A DNA stretch of 58,123 bases, taken from Lyngbya sp. CCAP 1446/10 (lineage in GTDB: Bacteria > Cyanobacteriota > Cyanobacteriia > Cyanobacteriales > Microcoleaceae). The notes beneath the pieces are model-generated. The model searched no databases and was not told the origin of the DNA. It was given only the letters and a program-made list of their open reading frames with translations. A program made the position numbers and the translations under genes. Of this stretch, positions 50,470 to 58,123 are shown piece by piece. The DNA lies in NCBI RefSeq assembly GCF_026130175.1, contig NZ_JAIGNI010000036.1, forward strand, positions 1 through 58,123, given 5' to 3'. Numbering within the stretch: position 1 is the first letter of the stretch; every line of letters begins with the position of its first letter.

Positions 50470-50865
50470 CTACTTTTTCCCCTTCGCCTGCGCCAACAGC
50501 GCCTGATAATCAGCTCTGTCAGGATTCAACTTCACCAACTTCTCCAAAGGCTCGATCGCCCCTTTAGCATTATTCATCCCCAACCGCACATTTGCCAACC
50601 CCTCCAGAGCCGTCCGATTCTGAGGTTCCCGCCGCAAAACCGTCTCATATCCCCGTTCCTGCGCCGCCAGCAGAGACTCCTGAGAAACAGCAGCCGTCGC
50701 CTGTTTTTGTTGGTGCTGACTGCTCAAACCGCTGCTGAACAGGCTCACAATCCCAAAAATCGCCGAACCAGCAAAACCAACCATCGATACTAACGCAAAA
50801 ATCTGCTTAATGCGATCGCCCTTATGAACCCGACTATCACTAGATTTTTTCTGTGTACTTTCCAT
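50470..50865 (-). CDS. Short membrane-anchored TPR protein
   Basis: 131 residues. A basic N-terminus (KKSSDSRVHKGDRIKQ) precedes one membrane helix (FALVSMVGFAGSAIFGIVSL) and then a TPR unit: GYETVLRREPQNRTALEGLA, NVRLGMNNAKGAIEPLEKLV and NPDRADYQALLAQAKGKK. It is a shortened relative of the protein at 32100 (same anchor, linker and REPxNxTAL TPR start). It ends 42 bp upstream of the fusion gene on the same strand and may be co-transcribed with it. Confidence 0.8.
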   Translation of the reverse strand: MESTQKKSSDSRVHKGDRIKQIFALVSMVGFAGSAIFGIVSLFSSGLSSQHQQKQATAAVSQESLLAAQERGYETVLRREPQNRTALEGLANVRLGMNNAKGAIEPLEKLVKLNPDRADYQALLAQAKGKK

Positions 50866-51075
50866 TGCTAACCCTTAGCGTCGCTGTTTTCCAGGCACTC
50901 ACGAAGCACCTATCTCTAGATTGCCCAAGTTCGATCGCAAAACGATCGCCCCTCCCATTTAAAATTTGACAGCAATTCGAGATAAAACAAAAAAGCTGAG
51001 ATTTGTCAAGAATATTTAGCTAAGAATAGCACGCGGGCGATCGAGATCGATGAAGTGCGATCGGCCGCTGATTTT

Positions 51076-51786
51076 TTAGCTGTTACCATCAGGCAATTCG
51101 CCAAACTGATCTCGATAACGCGCTAGCAAAGATTCGAGTTCAGCAGCCCGCTGACTTTCAGCTTCGGCGCGCAGGCGTTCAGTTTCGGCGCGCTGGCGTT
51201 GCGCTTCTAATGCCGAGGCTAATTCATCAGGAATCAGTAATTTTTCTCCATTATCCTCCCGATAAAAACCGATGAGTTTTCCCTCTATTTCCAAACGCAA
51301 TTGCAGCACTTCACTGCGACTGTCAGTAATTAATTGATAGCCATCTTCCCACAGTCGATATCCCCGCAATTTTTCGGGTATCCATTGTCCTTTGGGGTCA
51401 AACAACCAATATTCCTGAACTTCTAAACTTTCGTACAAGTCTTTTTTCGTAACTTTATCTTCCGACTGCGTACTCGGTGAAGTAATTTCAAAAACTACCT
51501 TCGGAACTTGCCCTTCTAACCAGATTTTATAATTATCTCTGCCTCCCGGTTCCACATCATAAATTACCATAACATCCGGTGCAGTACGCAATTTTGGGAA
51601 ACCTTCAGCGTAATATAAAAACTGGTTAGCCAAAACGGTAGCGCGCTGTCCGCTCAGGTATTGCTTGAGGACTTCTAAAGTGGTTAGAATTGCATAAAGG
51701 TGGTCGTAAGTTTCTGCCACGGGTTTTCCATCCGCACTGGGGTAGATAATTTCAGATGATTTGAGGGTGGGAACGACTGTTCTCAT
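51076..51786 (-). CDS. Uma2 family protein with C-terminal coiled coil
   Basis: 236 residues from ATG 51786, which has an AGGAAG ribosome site; an in-frame start at 51864 adds 26 residues without one. The nuclease-like core has FPKLRTAPDVMVIYDV, VPKVVFEITSPSTQSEDKVT and KKDLYESLEVQEYWLFDPKG. A coiled coil rich in Gln, Arg, Ala and Glu follows (LEAQRQRAETERLRAEAESQ) and ends LLARYRDQFGELPDGNS. Same core-plus-coil layout as 30954 and 52502, but a different core subtype. Function unknown. Confidence 0.82.
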   Translation of the reverse strand: MRTVVPTLKSSEIIYPSADGKPVAETYDHLYAILTTLEVLKQYLSGQRATVLANQFLYYAEGFPKLRTAPDVMVIYDVEPGGRDNYKIWLEGQVPKVVFEITSPSTQSEDKVTKKDLYESLEVQEYWLFDPKGQWIPEKLRGYRLWEDGYQLITDSRSEVLQLRLEIEGKLIGFYREDNGEKLLIPDELASALEAQRQRAETERLRAEAESQRAAELESLLARYRDQFGELPDGNS

Positions 51787-51873
51787 GGTCGTGCTTCCTG
51801 TGAGTTGTAGTTCTATTATAGACCTTTTTGCTACCAATTCTTCAATGATGTCACAGTTACTCAATATTTTTGA

Positions 51874-52461
51874 CTAAGAATTGAGATCGATCGCCATTTT
51901 GAATTCCTTAATTGCCTCAACATGACTGGTTATATTAACACACCTGACAAGTAAAGCAATATCGAGTTCTGGGAGCAATTGGGAACTCGCAATCGGTTCG
52001 TATCCTTCCTGTCCCAGAGCATATAAAGACAGTCGGCTGTTTTGCCAAAACCAGACTTCGGGGATTCGCAGCCGTTTGTAAGCCTCTAGCTTATCAATTC
52101 CGCCCCTAGTAACGACTACTTCGATCGCTAAATCTGGACGTTCTCTGTCAACGCCCAATTCGTAAGACTTATCTACTTCACACTTCACCAATCGCGATTC
52201 ATTTTCTAAAGTCAGAGACTCCGTAGGGGTGAAATCGATTCCTGCCGCCATCATGTAAGTTTCTACCAACGCACCGATACGTCCCTTGGCTGTTTCGTGT
52301 TTTCTTCCAGGCATTTTCTGAATCTCCAGTATCCCATCTAAAAATGACAGCCGAACTCCTGGAATATCCAGCATCGGTTCTAAAGTTTTGAATTGTTCCC
52401 AACTTAACCCTGGAAATAGCAACGGTTGATCTAATTTCTCTGCTAATGTTGTTGCAGTCAT
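51874..52461 (-). CDS. Uma2 family (DUF820) protein, SWEQF subtype
   Basis: 195 residues. Core: FPGLSWEQFKTLEPMLDIPG, VRLSFLDGILEIQKMPGRKH, KCEVDKSYELG and RPDLAIEVVVTRGGIDKLEA, then YKRLRIPEVWFWQNSRLSLY. The D, E-V and K positions of the PD-(D/E)XK fold are kept. It is the same subtype as 39536. It sits between two coiled-coil Uma2 genes on the same strand, about 90 bp from one and 40 bp from the other, so the three form a likely operon. Confidence 0.85.
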   Translation of the reverse strand: MTATTLAEKLDQPLLFPGLSWEQFKTLEPMLDIPGVRLSFLDGILEIQKMPGRKHETAKGRIGALVETYMMAAGIDFTPTESLTLENESRLVKCEVDKSYELGVDRERPDLAIEVVVTRGGIDKLEAYKRLRIPEVWFWQNSRLSLYALGQEGYEPIASSQLLPELDIALLVRCVNITSHVEAIKEFKMAIDLNS

Positions 52462-52501
52462 GGCGCTCCTTAATTCTCAATCAAAAATCAAAAATCGACC
52501 T

Positions 52502-53257
52502 TCAAATGGCATCAGGATCGATACCCTGACTGATCAAGTATGCCATTAGGCGATCGGCTCGTTGGCGTTCCTCTTCGGCCCGTTGATGTTCCTGTTCCAC
52601 CCGTTCGACACCCCACAGCAACAAATTGCCATTGGCATCCCACCAGCGCAACCAATAACCCGTTCTCTGAGATTTTTTACCTTCCCAAACCCCCAAAAAT
52701 AAACCCATTGATTCTATCCAAAATCGCTGATTAGCATCCGGTTCTTGCAGTTCGTACTCTCCCGATTCTGAGAGTCTGTACACTTCCAATACTCCAAATT
52801 TAGGCTCAAAAATTACATAAACTGGCACTTGCAAAAAGCGTTCATAAAACCGCCATTTTCCGTAAGGATACGTTGGTTTTATGGAATATTCACTGCCGTT
52901 ATTATCCGATAAAAACTCCATCACTACTGCGGGTACTTCTCCCTCAGCATTCCGCGTATAACTGCGGCGAACTTCTCCTGGTTCTGCTGGCAATACCGAG
53001 GGAACGTACACCCAATCTGGTGCTTTTACTACTGTTTTGTCGTTAACTTTCGCACAGAGTCCAAAATTGGAAGCTATCAGCATCGAAGCGATGATAAATC
53101 CTGCGAGATCCAAGGCTTCTCCTAGGGCGGCGGCTAAAAGTGGTTGGTCGATGTTTTCCACGGGATCATCCGGTAATTGAAAGTCGTCTGGCAACTTTTC
53201 CCAAGTGATATTATACTTGGTTTTGGTTTCGGCAGGTTTCGATAATGTTTGCGTCAT
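52502..53257 (-). CDS. Uma2 family protein with C-terminal coiled coil
   Basis: 251 residues from ATG 53257 (MTQTLSKPAETKTKYNITWE); the frame is open to 53350 but the extra N-terminus looks non-native. Core motifs are APDWVYVPSVLPAEPGEVRR, AVVMEFLSDNNGSEYS and GKWRFYERFLQVPVYVIFEP, then a WLRWWDANGNLLLWGVERVE segment and a coiled coil (EHQRAEEERQRADRLMAYLI). It has the same architecture as the gene at 30954, including the WLRWWD motif. First gene of the three-gene Uma2 run. Substrate unknown. Confidence 0.82.
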   Translation of the reverse strand: MTQTLSKPAETKTKYNITWEKLPDDFQLPDDPVENIDQPLLAAALGEALDLAGFIIASMLIASNFGLCAKVNDKTVVKAPDWVYVPSVLPAEPGEVRRSYTRNAEGEVPAVVMEFLSDNNGSEYSIKPTYPYGKWRFYERFLQVPVYVIFEPKFGVLEVYRLSESGEYELQEPDANQRFWIESMGLFLGVWEGKKSQRTGYWLRWWDANGNLLLWGVERVEQEHQRAEEERQRADRLMAYLISQGIDPDAI

Positions 53258-53552
53258 TGTTTTTTTGTTTCGGCTAAAAGGCTTTTTTTGATAGAATTTG
53301 AACAGAAACTTTAATCCCGGAGTTCGCAATGTGCAAGTTGCTAATACCAATTTAAAAAATCGTTGCTACAACACTCTTAGTTGAGTTTGTTTCCTCAAAA
53401 ATTGTTACTGGTGCGTCGCTATAAGATTTTATGTCTTTTTTAGGATACGCTCTCTGGCGACACTACCAATATTGTTGAATTGATTTTTTTTGGTATAAAT
53501 AAAGAAAATCACGAATCTTGTAATGATTGTGATTATTCAATTGTATCATGTC

Positions 53553-55079
53553 TCAAGGAGTATTTTCAGAAGCAACTGGTTCTGCTGATTTTACAGCTTG
53601 ATCAGGAGGTATAATAGGCAATTTGTCTTGTTTGTGCAAACTGGGAAATCTCGGCTTGACTGATTGAGTTATCGCAGTTGTTCTCGCATTTATTTTTTCA
53701 GAAATCGGAGCTAATGTTTGAGCGACTTTAACTTGTTGCCGCAGTTGTTCTGTCGAACCCAATAAGCCTCCCAATCCGTTGAATAACCTGCGAATGTTGT
53801 TGCGGAAAGCCGGATCTCCGGTCACTTCATCAACGTCAGAAGTTATTTTCTGCACGTTTTGAAATGTAGCTCGTGCAGAATCTAGAGTTTGCTGCAATAA
53901 TAGCAAAGTTGCGGGATTGTTTACCTGGTTGGATAAATCTCGCAAATTACCAGAAGCTTGGGCAGCATTTGCTGATAAAATCTCTAAATTATTGAGCAAT
54001 TGTCCTTGGTTGATGCGATTAATTGTTGGACTTAAACCGCTGACGGCTACCCGCAATTCTTGGCTGCTTTGATTGATGTTATTCAGGGTTGAGACTAAGC
54101 TGGCGCGGTTGGTTGTTACTAATGAATTGACTTCGTTGGCTGTTAATGTAATTTTATTGGCTGCTTGAGTTACTGAATTGGCTGAATTTATCGCGGCTGC
54201 GGATACGGCTTTTGTGGAAGTGTCCGCTGTGGCTGCTACTTTAGAAACATCTGCGGCGACTCCTGATATTTCCCCCTTGAGCGATTGATTTAAACTGCTT
54301 ACTTCTCCTTTTAATGATTTATTTAAACTGGTTGCCTCCCCTTTCAAAGATTGATTTAAACTGTTAGCTTCCCCTTTCAAGGATTGATTTAAGGTTGCCA
54401 ATTCGGTTTTTACCGACTCACTTAATTTACCAACATCTCCCGTTACAGATTTATTCAATGTTTTGATTTCTGTTTTGGCAGTCTGAGTTAAACTTGATAA
54501 ATCTTGAGTGAGTTTAGCTGCACCTTTAGCTGTACTGACTGTATTCTCTGCAATTGATTTAATATTGTTGAAGAGCGCGGGGTCGGTGTATAAATTAGCT
54601 AGGCGGACTGTGGAGCGAATTAGTTCGTCTAGACTGACTCCAGCTTGACCTTTTAAGCGCGAATTTTTGCAGATAATTTCTGGGGGACAGTCGGCACTAA
54701 AGGGATTGGCGGTAAGTAAGGAATCTGGCAAAATTGAGTTGGGGCTAATGTCGATCGACGATTCGCCAATTAAACCCGATTTATTCGCTTCGATCGTAAC
54801 ATCGCGCGGCATAACTAAAGTACCGGGGGCAATCTCCAGCGTCACGTCTACGCCGTTGGAACTGGGTTTTAGTGTGGTAATTTTACCGACTGCAACCCCG
54901 CGATACCTGACGGGGGTGCCTATTTGCATTCCCTGGGCGCTGGCAAATTCTACGGCGAATTTGTAGCTGCGGTTGCCTAGCTGCACGCCCCGCAGCCAGA
55001 GCACTAAGCCGCCAAATAAGCCGATTCCTACTAAAATCAAGAACCCGACAGAACCTTCCCTCATAGTTCGCGATCGCAT
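53553..55079 (-). CDS. MCE/MlaD family lipid-transport protein
   Basis: 508 residues. An N-terminal anchor (GFLILVGIGLFGGLVLWLRG, 12-31) is followed by the MCE domain (about 38-113: YKFAVEFASAQGMQIGTPVR, VTIEANKSGLIGESSIDISP). The rest is a long predicted coiled coil, including four 11-residue repeats of SLNQSLKGEAN type (229-272). MCE proteins form hexameric periplasmic lipid tunnels for an ABC transporter. The ATG has a strong AAGGAGG. The ABC ATPase gene lies upstream in the same direction, with one gene and two heptamer arrays inserted between. No MlaE permease gene is in the window. Confidence 0.88.
   Translation of the reverse strand: MRSRTMREGSVGFLILVGIGLFGGLVLWLRGVQLGNRSYKFAVEFASAQGMQIGTPVRYRGVAVGKITTLKPSSNGVDVTLEIAPGTLVMPRDVTIEANKSGLIGESSIDISPNSILPDSLLTANPFSADCPPEIICKNSRLKGQAGVSLDELIRSTVRLANLYTDPALFNNIKSIAENTVSTAKGAAKLTQDLSSLTQTAKTEIKTLNKSVTGDVGKLSESVKTELATLNQSLKGEANSLNQSLKGEATSLNKSLKGEVSSLNQSLKGEISGVAADVSKVAATADTSTKAVSAAAINSANSVTQAANKITLTANEVNSLVTTNRASLVSTLNNINQSSQELRVAVSGLSPTINRINQGQLLNNLEILSANAAQASGNLRDLSNQVNNPATLLLLQQTLDSARATFQNVQKITSDVDEVTGDPAFRNNIRRLFNGLGGLLGSTEQLRQQVKVAQTLAPISEKINARTTAITQSVKPRFPSLHKQDKLPIIPPDQAVKSAEPVASENTP
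54264..54395 (-). repeat. 33-bp in-frame tandem repeat in the MCE gene (four copies)
   Basis: Encodes four units of the type (S/T)LNxSLKGEx(N/T/S), residues 229-272 of the MCE protein. DNA units differ at several bases, so the array is older than the 72-bp array at 17348. Confidence 0.75.
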
Positions 55080-55094
55080 ATTGCCTCCTTTAGC

Positions 55095-55238
55095 AATTGA
55101 TAGTTGGCAGTTGGCAGTTGATAGTTGGCAGTTGATAGTTGATAGTTGATAGTTGGCAGTTGATAGTTGATAGTTGGCAGTTGATAGTTGATAGTTGGCA
55201 GTTGATCGTTGGCAGTTGATAGTTGATAGTTGGCAGTT
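55095..55238. repeat. Heptamer array (TTGATAG/TTGGCAG)
   Basis: About 20 heptamer units, alternating TTGATAG and TTGGCAG, between the MCE gene start and the S23-like gene end. The inverted partner array is at 55650-55735. Confidence 0.85.
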
Positions 55239-55239
55239 T

Positions 55240-55614
55240 TTAATTTTTTTGTGATGTGTTGCCTATAGATTTTAGATAGGCGTTTAGCCTGGGCGACAGT
55301 TCGTCAATAATTGGCTTGAGTGTTTCTACTTGCGTACTTGTTAGTAGTTCCCTAGTATAAGCCCGTCTCAACCAGTGCTTTGTTTCAGATAAAGAACCTC
55401 TGGCAATTTTGATAAATCGCCGATGATCCTGATAGCTGCCTCGACCATCTCCTTCAGCAATATTAGCACCAATACTATCAGCAGAGCGAATAATTTGCTT
55501 CCCGACAGTATCTTTTGCTAGTGCATCCCATTTTATAACTATATTCCAAATTTCATCAGCTAATTTTTCGGATAATTTATAAACATCTAACCTCTGAAAA
55601 TTTGTTTGTGACAT
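55240..55614 (-). CDS. Four-helix-bundle protein (23S rRNA intervening-sequence S23 family)
   Basis: 124 residues. It matches the S23/IVP family: LDVYKLSEKLADEIWNIVIK, DTVGKQIIRSADSIGANIAE, GDGRGSYQDHRRFIKIARGS and ETKHWLRRAYTRELLTSTQV. The family was named from genes in 23S rRNA intervening sequences, but many members are free-standing; relatives act as accessory proteins of diversity-generating retroelements. No reverse transcriptase or template repeat is seen here. The gene is bracketed by inverted heptamer arrays inside an otherwise coherent ABC/MCE gene set, suggesting insertion. Confidence 0.85.
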   Translation of the reverse strand: MSQTNFQRLDVYKLSEKLADEIWNIVIKWDALAKDTVGKQIIRSADSIGANIAEGDGRGSYQDHRRFIKIARGSLSETKHWLRRAYTRELLTSTQVETLKPIIDELSPRLNAYLKSIGNTSQKN

Positions 55615-55649
55615 ATTTTATCTCCCAATAATACAAACAATTAACCACT

Positions 55650-55735
55650 ACCAACGGCCAACTGCCAACTGACAACTGCCAACTATCAACGGCCAACTGC
55701 CAACTGCCAACTATCAACTGCCAACTGCCAACTGA
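55650..55735. repeat. Heptamer array (CAACTGC/CAACTAT, inverted)
   Basis: About 12 units, the reverse complement of the type at 55095-55238. It ends directly at the stop codon of the ABC ATPase gene. Confidence 0.85.
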
Positions 55736-56518
55736 CTATCCAATCACTTGAATCGGGCCGGTAACGCTGCCGCTAAAAAATTGTTTAATTAACAAATTAT
55801 CTGTTGATGCAATATCGCTGACAGTTCCCTCCCACTGCACTTTTCCTCGATAGAGAAACACGATGCGATCGGCAGTGCGGCGAATGGTACTCTCTTGGTG
55901 AGTGACGATCGCATAAGTGCTGCAAACACCTTGGGCCACCTGCAAGTCGCGGATTAAATCTTCAATTACCGTCGAGGCGATGGGATCTAAACCCGCCGTC
56001 GGTTCGTCGTACAACAAAACCTCTGGATTATCCCTCGCATTATCGGGATTCGCCATGATGGCGCGGGCAAAACTTACCCGCTTCCGCATTCCGCCAGACA
56101 ACTGCGCCGGATAGCGTTCGCCAATACCCGGCAAACCCACCATCTGTAACTTCTCTTCGACCAATTCCCGAATCCGGCGGCGCGGCAGCTTAGAATGCTG
56201 GTAAAGTAAAAAACCGACATTCTCCTCCACCGTCAGCGAATCAAACAAAGCCGCTTGCTGAAACACCATCCCAATCCCGATCGGATCTGTCACGTCGTCC
56301 ACCCATCCGACCCGTCGCTGTCCCTGAACGAAAACCTCACCGGCATCCGGGGCCAACAAACCCGCGATTATCCGCAAAATCGTAGATTTCCCCGTCCCGG
56401 AAGGGCCAATAATTGCCAGGGCCTCTCCTCGATAAATCCTCAGATCCACTCGATCGAGGATCGGGTTCTCCCCGAAGGACTTACTTACTCCCTTGAGTTC
56501 GATTAGCGGCTCAGCCAT
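55736..56518 (-). CDS. ABC transporter ATPase, MlaF-like
   Basis: 260 residues. Complete ATPase: Walker A GPSGTGKST (38-46), Q-loop VFQQAALF, signature LSGGMRKR (140-147), Walker B/D-loop LLYDEPTAGLD (168-178) and the H-loop in YAIVTHQES. The AALFDSLTVEENVGFLL stretch is typical of MlaF-type ATPases that drive MCE-linked lipid movement. ATG start. It is the first gene of a set that continues with an S23-family gene and the MCE gene on the same strand. The permease must be encoded elsewhere. Confidence 0.9.
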   Translation of the reverse strand: MAEPLIELKGVSKSFGENPILDRVDLRIYRGEALAIIGPSGTGKSTILRIIAGLLAPDAGEVFVQGQRRVGWVDDVTDPIGIGMVFQQAALFDSLTVEENVGFLLYQHSKLPRRRIRELVEEKLQMVGLPGIGERYPAQLSGGMRKRVSFARAIMANPDNARDNPEVLLYDEPTAGLDPIASTVIEDLIRDLQVAQGVCSTYAIVTHQESTIRRTADRIVFLYRGKVQWEGTVSDIASTDNLLIKQFFSGSVTGPIQVIG

Positions 56519-56534
56519 AAAATGCGACTATTAT

Positions 56535-56592
56535 GTTGTCAGTCATCAGTCTAGCTAATCATTAATGACTCATGACTGATAACTAATGACTT
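56535..56592. repeat. Short inverted pair of heptamer-like repeats
   Basis: GTCAGTCATCAGT on the left and ACTGATAACTAATGAC on the right are roughly inverted, with related ATGACTC units. It lies between divergent genes for the ABC ATPase and the YvcK-like protein. Confidence 0.5.
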
Positions 56593-56675
56593 AAATTGAC
56601 TGCCAGAATCAAAACTCTCTTGTATTGTAAATTTGTCAGCTTGAGCTATTCCAATACCATTAAGACTAATTAACC

Positions 56676-58076
56676 ATGTCAATTAGTTCATTTCCTAAAG
56701 CCCTGCGAGTCTTTGCCAAAGCTAAGCAGGTTTTTGCCCAATCCAGAAATCCTTACCCTTCCTCTTTGCGGAACGGGCGAGTTCACCAGTGGTTTAAGTG
56801 GTTGGCCCCCGGACTGTTGGTGAAACGGTGGCTGCTGATCAGTGCTAGCGGTGTGGTACTTGCCACTTTGGGTTTAGCGATTTGGACTGGGATGACTCCG
56901 ATTTTTTTCCTGTTGCAATTGTTGAGAAATTTTTTGACCTGGATTGCGGAAGTTATTCCCAATTACTTGTCGGGGCCGATCGTGATTGCTGCCGGGATTT
57001 TGTTAATTCTGTGGGGTCAAACTCGCAGCTTGAACTCGATTACTCAAGTGCTGATGCCCGAAGGCAATGAGGAATTGGTCGATCGACTCCTCACCCACCG
57101 CCGCTTGCACCGCGGCCCAAAAATTGTAGCAATTGGAGGGGGTACAGGCCTTTCTCACTTGCTTAGGGGATTGAAGGATTATAGTGCCAAAATCACTGCT
57201 ATTGTCACCGTGGCGGATGATGGCGGGTCTTCTGGGCGACTGCGGCGGGAGATTGGGGTATTGCCACCGGGGGATATTCGCAATTGTTTGGCGGCTTTGG
57301 CAGATGAGGAAAAGTTATTGACTGAGTTATTTCAATATCGCTTTCAGGCTGGTGACGGTTTGGTTGGTCACAGTTTTGGGAATTTGTTTTTGACGGCAAT
57401 GAGCGATATTGCTGGAGATTTGGAACAGGCGATCGCAGCCAGTTCTAAAGTTTTAGCAGTGAGGGGGGAAGTGCTGCCGGCCACTCTGAGCGACGTTTCT
57501 TTGTGGGCAGAACTGGCTGATGGCCGGAGAATTGAGGGGGAGTCTAGTATTACCAAAGCTAACGGCCAAATCGTCAAAATTGGCTGCACTCCTGCTAATC
57601 CTCCAGCTTTACCCAGGGCAGTCGAAGCGCTGCGGGAAGCGGATTTTATTATTATTGGGCCGGGAAGTCTTTATACGAGCGTGATTCCAAATTTGTTGGT
57701 GAAGGAAATTGCTGATGCGATCGCCAATAGTCAAGTTCCGCGCATTTATGTGTGCAATATTATGACTCAGCCGGGGGAAACTGACGGATACAGCGTTGCA
57801 GATCACATTCGGGCGATCGATCGCGCTTGCGGCCGGCCCCTGTTCGATGCTGTAGTAGTGCAGGGAAAAGTCCCATCTGCAAAATCTTTAATCCGCTATT
57901 CTCAGGAGAATTCCTATCCGGTTGTGCTCGATCGCGAAGCCGTAACGCAATTGGGGCGGCGAATTGTCATCGCCAATGTGATGGATGAAGATAAAAATAC
58001 GGGTTTAATTCGCCACAATTCTCCAAGGTTGGCGGGAATGTTGCTGCGTTGGTACGGCCGCGCGCAGAACATTTAA
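56676..58076 (+). CDS. YvcK/CofD-like protein with N-terminal membrane region
   Basis: 466 residues. Two hydrophobic segments (about 52-72 and 99-115) precede the YvcK/CofD domain. That domain has [20 protein letters not shown] (GGGTG 154-158), [20 protein letters not shown] (181-190), [14 protein letters not shown] and [20 protein letters not shown]. The domain binds nucleotide-sugar-type ligands; YvcK in Bacillus is needed for growth on gluconeogenic carbon sources and for morphology. The membrane N-terminus is a cyanobacterial variation. The ATG lacks a strong ribosome site. It is a single gene. Confidence 0.87.
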   Translation: MSISSFPKALRVFAKAKQVFAQSRNPYPSSLRNGRVHQWFKWLAPGLLVKRWLLISASGVVLATLGLAIWTGMTPIFFLLQLLRNFLTWIAEVIPNYLSGPIVIAAGILLILWGQTRSLNSITQVLMPEGNEELVDRLLTHRRLHRGPKIVAIGGGTGLSHLLRGLKDYSAKITAIVTVADDGGSSGRLRREIGVLPPGDIRNCLAALADEEKLLTELFQYRFQAGDGLVGHSFGNLFLTAMSDIAGDLEQAIAASSKVLAVRGEVLPATLSDVSLWAELADGRRIEGESSITKANGQIVKIGCTPANPPALPRAVEALREADFIIIGPGSLYTSVIPNLLVKEIADAIANSQVPRIYVCNIMTQPGETDGYSVADHIRAIDRACGRPLFDAVVVQGKVPSAKSLIRYSQENSYPVVLDREAVTQLGRRIVIANVMDEDKNTGLIRHNSPRLAGMLLRWYGRAQNI

Positions 58077-58082
58077 GCTGCT

Positions 58083-58123
58083 TTGAGGGGGAGATGGGGA
58101 GAGTGGGAGATGGGGAGATGGGG
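58083..58123. repeat. Heptamer-like array (GGGGAGA / TGGGGAG)
   Basis: GGGGGAGATGGGGAGAGTGG and further GAGATGGGGAG units start just after the YvcK-like gene and run off the window end. Period about 7, with small variation. The true extent is unknown. Confidence 0.6.

Noticed and set aside
55240..55614. S23-family gene considered as a diversity-generating retroelement accessory gene
   Set aside because: No reverse transcriptase, template repeat or variable-region gene is visible within the window.

Overview
The window is chromosomal DNA of a filamentous, non-heterocystous cyanobacterium, most like the Microcoleus/Oscillatoria group. Signs of this are the photosystem I genes psaL and psaI, cyanobacterial glgA, sdhA and nadA, a type IV pilin next to SPINDLY-type O-GlcNAc transferases, very frequent GCGATCGC-type (HIP1-like) octamers, many Uma2 (DUF820) genes, and many period-7 short tandem repeats between genes. 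The genus is an inference; no rRNA is present.

Layout. 1-8 kb: a decayed IS4-type transposase, an AAA/WD40 protein, a folate cyclo-ligase-like gene, a Uma2 gene, an HTH-TIR-AAA protein and a pair of small genes. 8-20 kb: an AMIN/serine hydrolase, a DUF4342 gene, glycogen synthase and a GH57 glycosidase transcribed divergently, a 3-methyladenine glycosylase divergent from a tiny Psb35-like membrane protein, a pentapeptide protein, a lipoprotein, a repeat protein, tRNA-Ser(UGA), a phosphoesterase and nadA. 20-30 kb: two arsenosugar-type glycosyltransferases, psaL-psaI, a lipoprotein, two conserved cyanobacterial genes, an alpha/beta hydrolase with an acyltransferase, and sdhA. 30-41 kb: a coupled operon of three small helical proteins, a TPR protein, a DUF39 protein, an AI-2E-type transporter and five Uma2 genes. 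41-51 kb: a pilin island (SPINDLY transferase, methyltransferase, pilin, second SPINDLY transferase, methyltransferase-GT4 fusion, TPR protein). 51-58 kb: three more Uma2 genes, an MCE/ABC lipid-transport pair with an S23-type four-helix gene between them, and a YvcK/CofD-like protein.

How they fit together. Most genes are single housekeeping units separated by repeats. The most coherent unit is the pilin island: two SPINDLY transferases, two methyltransferase units and one GT4 domain surround one major-type pilin. Two of the enzymes share an otherwise unrecognised module of about 120 residues (FPDWSQPEE near its start, MEEDLD near its middle), at the N-terminus of one and the C-terminus of the other. 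This is the best candidate here for an undescribed modular pilus-modification system. Secondary points are nine Uma2 genes in 58 kb, a 90-bp inverted duplication carrying a micro-ORF, heptamer arrays arranged as inverted pairs (one pair enclosing a whole gene), and a TIR protein that appears to lack its catalytic glutamate.
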